From: Candidatus Nanopelagicales bacterium
Lineage (GTDB): Bacteria > Actinomycetota > Actinomycetes > S36-B12 > CAIYMF01
Length of the DNA stretch: 59,577 bases
Direction of reading: 5' to 3'
Assembly (NCBI GenBank): GCA_025456015.1
Contig: JALOLK010000005.1
Span: 1-59,577, forward strand
Below, piece after piece: positions 10,165-21,224 of the stretch. The position numbers and the translations under genes were made by a program. Positions within the stretch are counted from its first letter, which is position 1; each line of letters opens with the position of its first letter. The notes below the pieces were generated by a model, which was not told the DNA's origin, did no database searches, and saw only the letters and a list, made by a program, of their open reading frames with translations.

Positions 10165-10773
10165 ATGATCACGGTCGCCCAGCGCACGACTGCACCGCTC
10201 ATCCCCTCGCCACGGGGTCGGTTCGCGGCCCTCACCGTGGGCGTGGACTCCCAGCACCTGGTCTCGGTGACCCCGCGGTTGCGCAGCTTGGGCGCGACCG
10301 CGGTCCACGCCGCCCGCACGGCCCGCGCCGGTCGCCTGCCGATGGCGGCCACCTCGCTGGACGTCGGCGTGCTCGACGCCCCCGCGGCGTGCGTCCTCGA
10401 CGAGGTCCGGGCGCTGCGCGCGTCGGGCTGGCGTCGGGTCGTCGTCGTGGCGCCACGCGCCGAGGCCGTCACCGCCGCCCTCATGGGTGGGGCCCGCGGC
10501 GCGGTCGTGCCGCCGACCCGGCCGGTCCCGGCGCCCCTGGTCCCCGCCCGGCCGCACCGCGGCCACGAGGAGACCGACGAGGGGCTGTCCGAGCGGGAGG
10601 TGCAGGTCCTGCAGGCCGTCGCCGAGGGCCACACGAACAAGCAGATCGGCGTGGACCTCTGCCTGTCCGCCCTCACCGTGAAGAGCCACCTGGCCCGGAT
10701 CGCCCGGAAGCTCGGGACCGGTGACCGGGCGGAGATGGTCGCGATCGCGATGCGTGCCGGGCTGGTGCACTGA
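10165..10773 (+). CDS. LuxR-family HTH transcriptional regulator (divergent or no receiver domain)
   Basis: C-terminal LSEREVQVLQAVAEGHTNKQIGVDLCLSALTVKSHLARIARKLGTGDRAEMVAIAMRAGLV. Confidence 0.85.
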   Translation: MITVAQRTTAPLIPSPRGRFAALTVGVDSQHLVSVTPRLRSLGATAVHAARTARAGRLPMAATSLDVGVLDAPAACVLDEVRALRASGWRRVVVVAPRAEAVTAALMGGARGAVVPPTRPVPAPLVPARPHRGHEETDEGLSEREVQVLQAVAEGHTNKQIGVDLCLSALTVKSHLARIARKLGTGDRAEMVAIAMRAGLVH

Positions 10774-10791
10774 CCGGGCTATCGTGCGCCC

Positions 10792-12234
10792 ATGACGCAG
10801 GCGCAGCCCGGGGCTCGGGCACGGGCAGGCTCGCGACGGGCTGAGCGCCCGGCGGGGCCACCCGACGCGCCGGCCGACGTCGACGCCGCAGGTGCCCCGA
10901 CGGCGACGGACTCCGCGCCACAGCGTGGGGCGGCCGGGCCACCGGCCCCGGAGCTGACGCCCGGCATGGAACCGACGCCCGGCATGGAAGCGACGCCCGA
11001 CCCGGAGCCCACGCCCGCCCCCCTGCCCCCGCTCCTGTTGCGCGACGGCCTGCCGGCCCTGGTCGAGACCCCACAGGCGCTCGCCGACGCCGTGGCTGCC
11101 CTGGCCGCCGGCGATGGCCCGATCGCCATCGACACCGAGCGCGCCTCCGGCTACCGCTACGGCCAGCGCGCCTACCTGGTGCAGCTGCGCCGCGAGGGCT
11201 CGGGCACGGTGCTCGTGGACCCGATCGCCGTGCCCGGCGTGCCCGGCCTGGCCGAGGTGCTCGACGGCCCCGAGTGGGTCCTGCACGCAGCCAGCCAGGA
11301 CCTGCCGTGCCTGGCCGAGCTGGGCCTGCACCCCCGCGCGGTGTTCGACACCGAGCTGGCCGGGCGCCTGCTCGGCCTGCCGCGCGTCGGTCTGGCCCCC
11401 ATGGTCGAGGAGCTGCTCGGCCACACCCTGGCGAAGGGCCACGGTGCGGCCGACTGGTCCAAGCGGCCGCTGCCGGGCGACTGGCTGGAGTACGCCGCCC
11501 TCGACGTCGAGGTGCTCCTCGAGCTGCGCGACCTGCTCGCCGCGCGGCTGGCCGCCACCGGGAAGGCCGAGTGGGCCGCCCAGGAGTTCGAGGCCGTCCG
11601 CACCGCGCCGCCAGCGGCGCCGCGCACCGACCCGTGGCGGCGCACCTCCGGCATCCACCGCATCCGCTCGCGCCGCGGGCTGGCCGTGGTCGCCCGGCTG
11701 TGGCACGCGCGCGAGTCGATCGCCGCCGAGGTGGACACCGCCCCGGGCCGCCTGCTGCCCGACGCCTCGATCGTGGCCGCCGGGCACGCGCTGCCGCGTG
11801 ACCCCGCGGCGCTGCGGGCGCTCAAGGAGTTCACGGGCCGGGGCGCTGCCCGCTACCACCGCACCTGGAGCCGGGCGCTGCGCGAGGCCTGGGAGACCCC
11901 CGAGCAGCAGCTGCCGGAGGCTGCCCAGCGCGGCGACGGCCCCCCGCCCCCGCGTGCCTGGGCGCAGCGCGACCCGGCCGCCGCTGGCCGGCTGGGCCGG
12001 GCACGCGCCGCCCTGGCGGCCCGCGCCGAGGCCCTCGAGGTGCCCGTGGAGAACCTCGTGACCCCCGAGCTCGTCCGCCGGCTGGCGTGGCAGCCGCCGG
12101 CGGGTGTGCTCGACCCCGACGACGCCGTGGCCCACGCCGCCGTGGCCGCGTTCCTGGCGCAGGCGGGGGCCCGGCCCTGGCAGGTCGACCAGGTGGCCGC
12201 GCTCATCGCCGACGCCCTGCGCGCGCCCGCCTGA
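10792..12234 (+). CDS. rnd: Ribonuclease D / 3'-5' exonuclease with HRDC domain
   Basis: GPIAIDTERASGYRYGQRAYLVQLRREGS...WVLHAASQDLPCLAELGL...DTELAGRLLGLPRVGLAPMVEELLG...DWSKRPLPGDWLEYAALDVEVLLELRDLL. Confidence 0.92.
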   Translation: MTQAQPGARARAGSRRAERPAGPPDAPADVDAAGAPTATDSAPQRGAAGPPAPELTPGMEPTPGMEATPDPEPTPAPLPPLLLRDGLPALVETPQALADAVAALAAGDGPIAIDTERASGYRYGQRAYLVQLRREGSGTVLVDPIAVPGVPGLAEVLDGPEWVLHAASQDLPCLAELGLHPRAVFDTELAGRLLGLPRVGLAPMVEELLGHTLAKGHGAADWSKRPLPGDWLEYAALDVEVLLELRDLLAARLAATGKAEWAAQEFEAVRTAPPAAPRTDPWRRTSGIHRIRSRRGLAVVARLWHARESIAAEVDTAPGRLLPDASIVAAGHALPRDPAALRALKEFTGRGAARYHRTWSRALREAWETPEQQLPEAAQRGDGPPPPRAWAQRDPAAAGRLGRARAALAARAEALEVPVENLVTPELVRRLAWQPPAGVLDPDDAVAHAAVAAFLAQAGARPWQVDQVAALIADALRAPA

Positions 12235-12282
12235 CCAGGGCGGCTCATCGCGCCCGACCGGGCGGACGACCGGGCGGCCTGC

Positions 12283-14049
12283 CTAGGGGGTCGCGCGCTC
12301 CAGCGTCCCCGGCGCCCACCGCGCGGCCGCCAGCGCCAGGTGCTCGGCCGGCAGCACGTGCGCGACGAGGAAGCCCTGGGCCTCGTCGCAGCCCAGCTCG
12401 GCCAGCACCGCCAGCTGCTCGTGGGTCTCCACCCCCTCGGCGACCACCCGCTGGCCCAGGGCGTGCGCGGCCGAGATCGCCGCGGTGACGATGGCCCGGT
12501 CCGCCGGGCTGGCCGGGATGCTCGCCACGAACGACCGGTCGATCTTCACGCGGTTCGGGCCGAGGAAGCGCAGGGCGCCCAGCGAGGAGTAGCCGGTGCC
12601 GAAGTGGTCGATCGCCAGGCCGATGCCCGAGGCGCGCAGCCGGCGCAGGGTCAGCTGCGCGGGGCCGGTCGCCTCGAGCAGGCCGAACTCCCCCATCTCG
12701 AACACGACGTTGCTGGGCCGGTCGCCGGCGTCGGCGATCATGCGCAGGGCGTCCCCGGCGAACGACGCCGAGAACACCTGCCCGGGGGCGAGGTTCAGCC
12801 CGACCGGCACGTCCACCCCCTCGTCGCGCCAGCGGGCGCGCTCGGCCAGCGCCTGGCGCAGGACCGTCTCGCTGAGCCGACCGGTGAGCCCGGCCCGGGT
12901 GGCCACCGGCAGGAACTGCGAGGGGAACACGAGGGTGCCGTCGGGCAGGCGCAGGCGGGCCAGGGCCTCGATGTAGGCCAGCCGCCCGGTGCCGATGGCC
13001 ACGATCGGCTGGTAGTGCAGCAGCAGTCCCGCCACTGCCGGATCCCCGGCGGCTCCGGGGGTGGGCGGCTGCGCCTCGGGGGCCAGCGCGGCCTGCAGCG
13101 CCTCGCGGACGAGCTCGGCGGCCACGAGCTCGGCGTCCATGTCCGCGGAGTGGATCCGCACGGTGTTGCGCCCGGCGTCCTTGGCCCGGTACATCGCCAT
13201 GTCGGCCTGGCGGAGCAGGTCGGTGGGGTCCACGGCGTCGGCAGCGGCCGTCGCGATGCCCACGCTCATGCTGATCCGGTGCGAGCGGCCCTCGACGCTC
13301 AGCGGCTGGTCCAGCGTCGCGCGCACCCGCTCGGCGACGGCACGGGCGTCCTGCGCCTGCTCCAGTCGCGGGCAGATCACCACGAACTCGTCGCCACCGA
13401 TGCGGGCCAGGGCGTCCTCGGGGCGGATCGCTGCGCGGATGCGCCGGGCGACGGCCACGAGCAGCTCGTCGCCGACCTGGTGGCCGCGGGTGTCGTTCAC
13501 CAGCTTGAACCCGTCGAGGTCCAGGAAGACCACGGCGATGACCGGTCCGTCGGTGCTGGCGTCCACGGCACCCAGCCGGCGCAGCAGCTCGGCGCGGTTG
13601 ATCAGGCCGGTGAGCGGGTCGTGCCGGGCCGCGCGGTCGAGGTGCTGCTCGGCGCGCCGGTGCTCGGTGACGTCGTGCAGGACGACCAGGGCCGCGGCCA
13701 CGTCCGGGGCCCCGGACGCCGCCGGGGACAGGGCGCGGACGGATGCCGCGATCCAGCGCGGCTCGGCCCAGTGCTCGGCTCCCGCCGCGAGCACCCGCGC
13801 CTGCGGCCACCCGCCCACGTCCTCGTGGGCCTGCGCGGGCAGGACGAGGTCCAGGCCGGGGAGCAGGGTCGCGACGTCCAGGCCCGGCAGCGCCTCGAGC
13901 GGACGACCGAGCAGGGCCGCGGCCGCGGGGTTCGCCTCGCGGATCACGCCCGCCGCGCCGTCGGTGACCGTGCAGCGCAGCAGCGCGATCGGGGACTCGT
14001 CGAAGGCCGCGCGCAGCAGGGAGGGGTCGTGCTCGGGCACGTGGGGCAC
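12283..14049 (-). CDS. PAS-GGDEF-EAL cyclic-di-GMP signalling protein
   Basis: FDESPIALLRCTV (PAS-like); FLDLDGFKLVNDTRGHQVGDELL...ARIGGDEFVV; LHYQPIVAI...IEALARL...FGTGYSSLGALRFLGPNRVKIDRSFV. Confidence 0.93.
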   Translation of the reverse strand: MPHVPEHDPSLLRAAFDESPIALLRCTVTDGAAGVIREANPAAAALLGRPLEALPGLDVATLLPGLDLVLPAQAHEDVGGWPQARVLAAGAEHWAEPRWIAASVRALSPAASGAPDVAAALVVLHDVTEHRRAEQHLDRAARHDPLTGLINRAELLRRLGAVDASTDGPVIAVVFLDLDGFKLVNDTRGHQVGDELLVAVARRIRAAIRPEDALARIGGDEFVVICPRLEQAQDARAVAERVRATLDQPLSVEGRSHRISMSVGIATAAADAVDPTDLLRQADMAMYRAKDAGRNTVRIHSADMDAELVAAELVREALQAALAPEAQPPTPGAAGDPAVAGLLLHYQPIVAIGTGRLAYIEALARLRLPDGTLVFPSQFLPVATRAGLTGRLSETVLRQALAERARWRDEGVDVPVGLNLAPGQVFSASFAGDALRMIADAGDRPSNVVFEMGEFGLLEATGPAQLTLRRLRASGIGLAIDHFGTGYSSLGALRFLGPNRVKIDRSFVASIPASPADRAIVTAAISAAHALGQRVVAEGVETHEQLAVLAELGCDEAQGFLVAHVLPAEHLALAAARWAPGTLERATP

Positions 14050-14050
14050 C

Positions 14051-15922
14051 TCAGGCCGGGTCGAGCAGCGCGCGGGCGGCGTCGGCGCAGCCCTGCGCGG
14101 TGAGCCCGAGCTGCTCGAGCAGGGCCGGGCGGCTGGCATGGGCCAGGAACGCCTGCGGGATGCCCAGCCGCGTGGAGCGCACCGTGAGCCCAGCGTCGGC
14201 GCACGCGACGGCCAGGGCGGCGCCGAGGCCACCCACCACGCCGTTGTCCTCCAGGGTCACCACCCGGCCGACCTGCCCGGCCAGCGCGACCAGGCCGGGC
14301 TGGGTCGGGGTGACCCAGAGCGGGCTGGCGGCCACGCACGGCACACCTTCCGCGGCGAGCTTGGCGGCCGCCTCGCGGGCCGCACCGGCCATGCTGCCGA
14401 AGCCGACGAGCAGCACCTGCGGCTGCGGATCGGCGTGCAGCAGGTCGACGCCGTCCTCGGTGGCCACGGCGGGCAGCGGCTCGGCGAGGCGGCCCTTGGG
14501 GAACCGCACGACGGTCGGGCCGTCCGGCACCGCGACGGCCTCACGCAGGGCGGTGCGCAGGGTGTCCTCGTCCCGGGGTGCCGCGATGCGCACGCCGGGC
14601 ACCAGGGCCAGCATCGAGCAGTCCCACATGCCGTTGTGCGAGGCGCCGTCGTCGCCGGTGACCCCGGCCCGGTCGAGCACGAAGGTCACGCCGGCACGGT
14701 GCAGGGCGACGTCCATGAGCACCTGGTCGAAGGCCCGGTTCAGGAAGGTGGCGTACACCGCGACCACGGGATGCAGCCCCGCGTAGGCCATGCCGGCCGC
14801 GGACGTCGCCGCGTGCTGCTCGGCGATCCCCACGTCGTAGGTGCGCTCGGGGAACGCCGCGGCGAACCGGTCCAGGCCGGTCGGCCCGAGCATCGCCGCG
14901 GTGATCGCGACCACGTCCGGTCGCTCGCGGCCGATGGCCACCAGCTCGTCGGCGAAGGCGCCGGTCCAGGTGGGGCCGCCGTTGGCGATCGGCACGCCGG
15001 TCTCGGGATCGATGATCCCGACGCCGTGGAAGCGGTCGGCCTCGTCGTTCTCCGCCGGTGCGTAGCCGCGGCCCTTCTGGGTGATCGCGTGCACGATGAC
15101 CGGGCCCTCGTACCCGCGGGCGGCCCGCAGCACGGATTCGAGTGCCTCGACGTCGTGGCCGTCGACCGGCCCGAGGTACTTCATCCCGAGGTCCTCGAAC
15201 ATGCCCTGCGGGGCGACGATGTCCTTGATGCCCTTCTTCACCCCGTGCAGCGCCTCGAACACCGGGGCACCGACCACCGGCGTGCGGCCCAGCACCCCCT
15301 TGCCCCAGTCCAGGAAGCGCTCGTAGCCGTCCGTCGTGCGCAGCGTGTCCAGGTGGCGCGCGAGCCCGCCGATCGTGGGCGAGTACGACCGCTCGTTGTC
15401 GTTCACGACGATGATGACCTGTCGGCCGGAGCCGGCGATGTTGTTCAGGGCCTCCCAGGACATCCCGCCCGTCAGCGAGCCGTCGCCGACGACCGCGACC
15501 ACGTGGCGCCGGCCCAGCTCGCCCGCGCGCTCGAACGCCTTGGCGATGCCGTCGGCGTAGCTCAGCGCCGTTGAGGCGTGCGAGTTCTCGATGACGTCGT
15601 GCGGGCTCTCGTCGCGCGAGGGGTAGCCGGACAGCCCGTCGCGCTGGCGCAGGTGGTCGAAGCCCTCCTGCCTGCCGGTGAGGAGCTTGTGCACGTAGGC
15701 CTGGTGACCGGTGTCCCAGAGCAGGACGTCCTGCGGGGACTCGAAGACGCGGTGCAGGGCGATGGTGAGCTCGACGACCCCGAGGTTGGGACCGAGGTGG
15801 CCCCCGGTCCGGCTCACCTTGTCCACGAGGAAGGCCCGGATCTCCGTGGCCAGCGTCGCGCACTGCTCAGGTGACAGGGCGCGCACGTCGGCGGGCGCGT
15901 CGATCCGCTCCAACAGGCCCAC
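14051..15922 (-). CDS. dxs: 1-deoxy-D-xylulose-5-phosphate synthase
   Basis: [21 protein letters not shown]...[16 protein letters not shown]...[18 protein letters not shown]...[18 protein letters not shown]...[18 protein letters not shown]. Confidence 0.97.
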   Translation of the reverse strand: MGLLERIDAPADVRALSPEQCATLATEIRAFLVDKVSRTGGHLGPNLGVVELTIALHRVFESPQDVLLWDTGHQAYVHKLLTGRQEGFDHLRQRDGLSGYPSRDESPHDVIENSHASTALSYADGIAKAFERAGELGRRHVVAVVGDGSLTGGMSWEALNNIAGSGRQVIIVVNDNERSYSPTIGGLARHLDTLRTTDGYERFLDWGKGVLGRTPVVGAPVFEALHGVKKGIKDIVAPQGMFEDLGMKYLGPVDGHDVEALESVLRAARGYEGPVIVHAITQKGRGYAPAENDEADRFHGVGIIDPETGVPIANGGPTWTGAFADELVAIGRERPDVVAITAAMLGPTGLDRFAAAFPERTYDVGIAEQHAATSAAGMAYAGLHPVVAVYATFLNRAFDQVLMDVALHRAGVTFVLDRAGVTGDDGASHNGMWDCSMLALVPGVRIAAPRDEDTLRTALREAVAVPDGPTVVRFPKGRLAEPLPAVATEDGVDLLHADPQPQVLLVGFGSMAGAAREAAAKLAAEGVPCVAASPLWVTPTQPGLVALAGQVGRVVTLEDNGVVGGLGAALAVACADAGLTVRSTRLGIPQAFLAHASRPALLEQLGLTAQGCADAARALLDPA

Positions 15923-16110
15923 AGCGCGCGCCTCCTGCTCGTCCTCGGCCACGCGGAGCCCCGGCGGAGGGTCCTGCGTCGGGTGGCCGGGGCTGAGCCG
16001 GCACGTGGTCGTCGTCCCAGTGTAGGAGGCGCGACGTGCTGCGCATCGCGGAACCACGGGATCGATGGGCGCGGCATGCGCCGGATCCCGCCACCGGTCG
16101 TGCTGGGTCG

Positions 16111-16509
16111 ATGACCGACGAGGGCCCGCCCCTACGATGGGCGGCCGTGACCACGCCGCCCGGATGGCCCCGCTCGGTGCCCGACCCGGAGTCGCCGGCG
16201 TTCGCCGATCGGGTGGTCGGCTGGCTGCTCGACCTGTGCCCGCCGGACTACCGCGCGCACGAGGTGTTCCGCCGCCACCCGGTCATCCTGGCCCGGCTCG
16301 CGGCCCGCCACGCCGAGGCCGACCTCGAGGCGGCGCGGGCCAGCTACGCCGGCGCGCGCCGCGACCTGGCCGATCGGGTGCCGCCCGAGGCCGTCGAGGA
16401 GACCCTGGCCGCCCTCGAGCGGGAGGGCGCGCACCTGGCCGCGCGGGTGCGCGAGGTGGGCCTGGTCGAGGAGGCGCTGCAGGGCCGGCGCTGGCGCCCC
16501 AGACTGTGA
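16111..16509 (+). CDS. Conserved hypothetical protein
   Basis: [67 protein letters not shown]...; start uncertain (GTG 16147 possible). Confidence 0.7.
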   Translation: MTDEGPPLRWAAVTTPPGWPRSVPDPESPAFADRVVGWLLDLCPPDYRAHEVFRRHPVILARLAARHAEADLEAARASYAGARRDLADRVPPEAVEETLAALEREGAHLAARVREVGLVEEALQGRRWRPRL

Positions 16510-16595
16510 GCCGGGCCCCGGCCGCGGCGGCCTGCGAGCCGCACCCCGCCCCATCGATCCCAGCCGCTGCACCCCGCCCCAGGAGCCTGCCCGCC

Positions 16596-16886
16596 ATGAC
16601 CGAGACCACAACGCCCGAGCTCACCGTCTACATGACCACCTGGTGCGGCTACTGCCACCGACTGCGCCGTGAGCTCGACCGGGCCGGCATCGCCTACACC
16701 GCGGTGGACGTGGAGCAGGTGCCGGACGGCGCCGCACTCGTCGAGCAGGTCAACGGCGGCGACCGCCTGGTGCCGACCGTCGTGCTGGCCGACGGCACGG
16801 CGCTGCCGAACCCCTCGCTGCGCGAGCTCACCGCCGAGCTCGACCGGATGCGCCGGGCCGGCCCGGCGCCGACGCTGGGGGCGTGA
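16596..16886 (+). CDS. Mycoredoxin / glutaredoxin-like protein
   Basis: LTVYMTTWCGYCHRLRRELDRAGIAYTAVDVEQ...GDRLVPTVVLADG; CGYC redox motif. Confidence 0.92.
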   Translation: MTETTTPELTVYMTTWCGYCHRLRRELDRAGIAYTAVDVEQVPDGAALVEQVNGGDRLVPTVVLADGTALPNPSLRELTAELDRMRRAGPAPTLGA

Positions 16887-16917
16887 CCGAGCAGCGGCCC
16901 GGCCCGGCCCCCGGCCC

Positions 16918-19696
<2,779 letters not shown>

Positions 19697-19775
19697 GGGA
19701 CGTCTCCTCGTGGACTCCTCGGGGGCGGTGGGAAGGCTATCGCGCGAGGCGCCGATCCTCTCCCGGGCCCGTATT

Positions 19776-19793
19776 TATCTTGATGTCAAGATA
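19776..19793. promoter_or_regulatory. Perfect palindrome TATCTTGA-TG-TCAAGATA upstream of acnA (candidate operator)
   Basis: Perfect 8+8 inverted repeat with 2-bp spacer, about 80 bp upstream of acnA ATG (19696). Confidence 0.6.
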
Positions 19794-21224
19794 TCAGGCC
19801 GGCGCCAGATGCGCCACACACTCGACGTGGTGGGTGGTGGGGAACAGGTCCAGCCCGACGAGCTCGACCAGCCGATAGCCCGATGCCGAGATGGCGGCGA
19901 GGTCGCGGGCCAGCGCCACCGGATCGCAGGCGACGTAGGCGATCGCGCGCGGCCGGGCGGCGGCCACGGCCTCGACCACGGCTGGTCCGGCTCCGGCACG
20001 CGGCGGGTCGAGCACCACCAGGTCGACGCCGTCGAGGGCGCCCCGCCGGCCCACCCAGCGGTCGACCGGCGCCCGCACCACGTCGACGGCCGGCGCCTGC
20101 GCGCTCGTGGCATCCCCGGTGCGGATTGCCTGCCGCTGGGATGACGCAGGCGGATCGGAGGCGGCGTTGCGCCCGGCCAGCTCGCACGCCCGACGATCGC
20201 CCTCCACCAGGGTCACGCGCAGCGCGCCGTGGAGCGGGGCCGCCAGGCTCAGCCCGAAGAGCCCGACGCCGGCGTAGAGGTCGACCAGCCGCTCCCCCGG
20301 CGCCGGCGCGAGCATGCGCCGCACGTGCCCCACCAGGGCGTCGGCGGCACCGGGGTGCACCTGCCAGAACCCGTCCGCGGCGACCTGCCACGGCCGGCCG
20401 GCCGCCCACTCGACGACGGTGGGCACCTCGCCCTCGCCGCCCGGCGAGCCGGCGCCCACGGCACGGGCACCTGCGCCAGCCGCGGCCCGGCTCGCCCCAG
20501 CCCGGCCCTGCACCGGGTCCCCCACCCGGACGTGCGCCGACGGCGGGCCCTGCGCGGGAGCGACGAAGCCGACCCGAGCACCGGGCGGCCAGGCCCGCTC
20601 GAGCAGGCCCACGGGGGCCAGGGCCGGATGCAGCTGCGGGCAGGTGCCGCCGGCCACGACCGCGTGGGACCGGGGCGCGCGGAACCCGGCTCGGCCGTCC
20701 ACCCCCACGGCCAGCGCGCCCCGCGTGCGCCAGCCCAGGCCGTCGTCGCGCCCCGGCTGGCCCGGATCGGCGACGGCTGCCACGGCGAAGGACGCCGGCA
20801 GCGTGATCCCCGCGAAGCGCTCGAGCGCCTCGCGCACGACCGCCGTCTTCAGCGCGCGCGATGCCTCGGGCGTGGCGTGCTGCCAGTCGCAGCCTCCGCA
20901 CGACGCGGCCACCGGGCAGGGGGGCTCGCGCCGGCCGGGCGCGGCCTCGAGGACCTCGACGGCGTCCGCCCGCAGGAAGCGGCCGCGTCGCCCCACCTCG
21001 GTGACCTCCACGACGACCCGTTCACCGGGCAGCGCGTGGCGCACGAACAGCACCCGGCCGGCGGCTCGGGCCACGCAGTGCCCGCCGTGGGCCACGGCGC
21101 CGACCGTCACCTCGACCCGGTCGCCGACCCCGAGCGCCGGGCTGCTGCCGGGGCCAGGGCCAGCGGGATCGGGGCCCTGCGGCTCGGGCGGGCCGGCCCC
21201 CGGACGGTCGCCCGTGCCGGCTAT
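19794..21224 (-). CDS. TRAM-domain class I SAM-dependent RNA methyltransferase (RumA/TrmA-like)
   Basis: VGDRVEVTVGAVAHGGHCVARAAGRVLFVRHALPGE (TRAM); CPVAASCGGCDWQH (Fe-S Cys); LVDLYAGVGLFGLSLA; VVLDPPRAGAG; AYVACDPVALARDLA; start uncertain. Confidence 0.88.
   Translation of the reverse strand: MAGTGDRPGAGPPEPQGPDPAGPGPGSSPALGVGDRVEVTVGAVAHGGHCVARAAGRVLFVRHALPGERVVVEVTEVGRRGRFLRADAVEVLEAAPGRREPPCPVAASCGGCDWQHATPEASRALKTAVVREALERFAGITLPASFAVAAVADPGQPGRDDGLGWRTRGALAVGVDGRAGFRAPRSHAVVAGGTCPQLHPALAPVGLLERAWPPGARVGFVAPAQGPPSAHVRVGDPVQGRAGASRAAAGAGARAVGAGSPGGEGEVPTVVEWAAGRPWQVAADGFWQVHPGAADALVGHVRRMLAPAPGERLVDLYAGVGLFGLSLAAPLHGALRVTLVEGDRRACELAGRNAASDPPASSQRQAIRTGDATSAQAPAVDVVRAPVDRWVGRRGALDGVDLVVLDPPRAGAGPAVVEAVAAARPRAIAYVACDPVALARDLAAISASGYRLVELVGLDLFPTTHHVECVAHLAPA

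Noticed and set aside
9859-12135. 758-aa minus-strand ORF
   Set aside because: Antisense to DUF3000, LuxR and RNase D genes, all of which have clear family motifs on the plus strand.
12234-12283. cgcccgaccgggcg hairpin between convergent RNase D and GGDEF-EAL genes
   Set aside because: Short (6 bp, 2-nt gap) GC-only palindrome, expected by chance at this base composition; not listed as a terminator.
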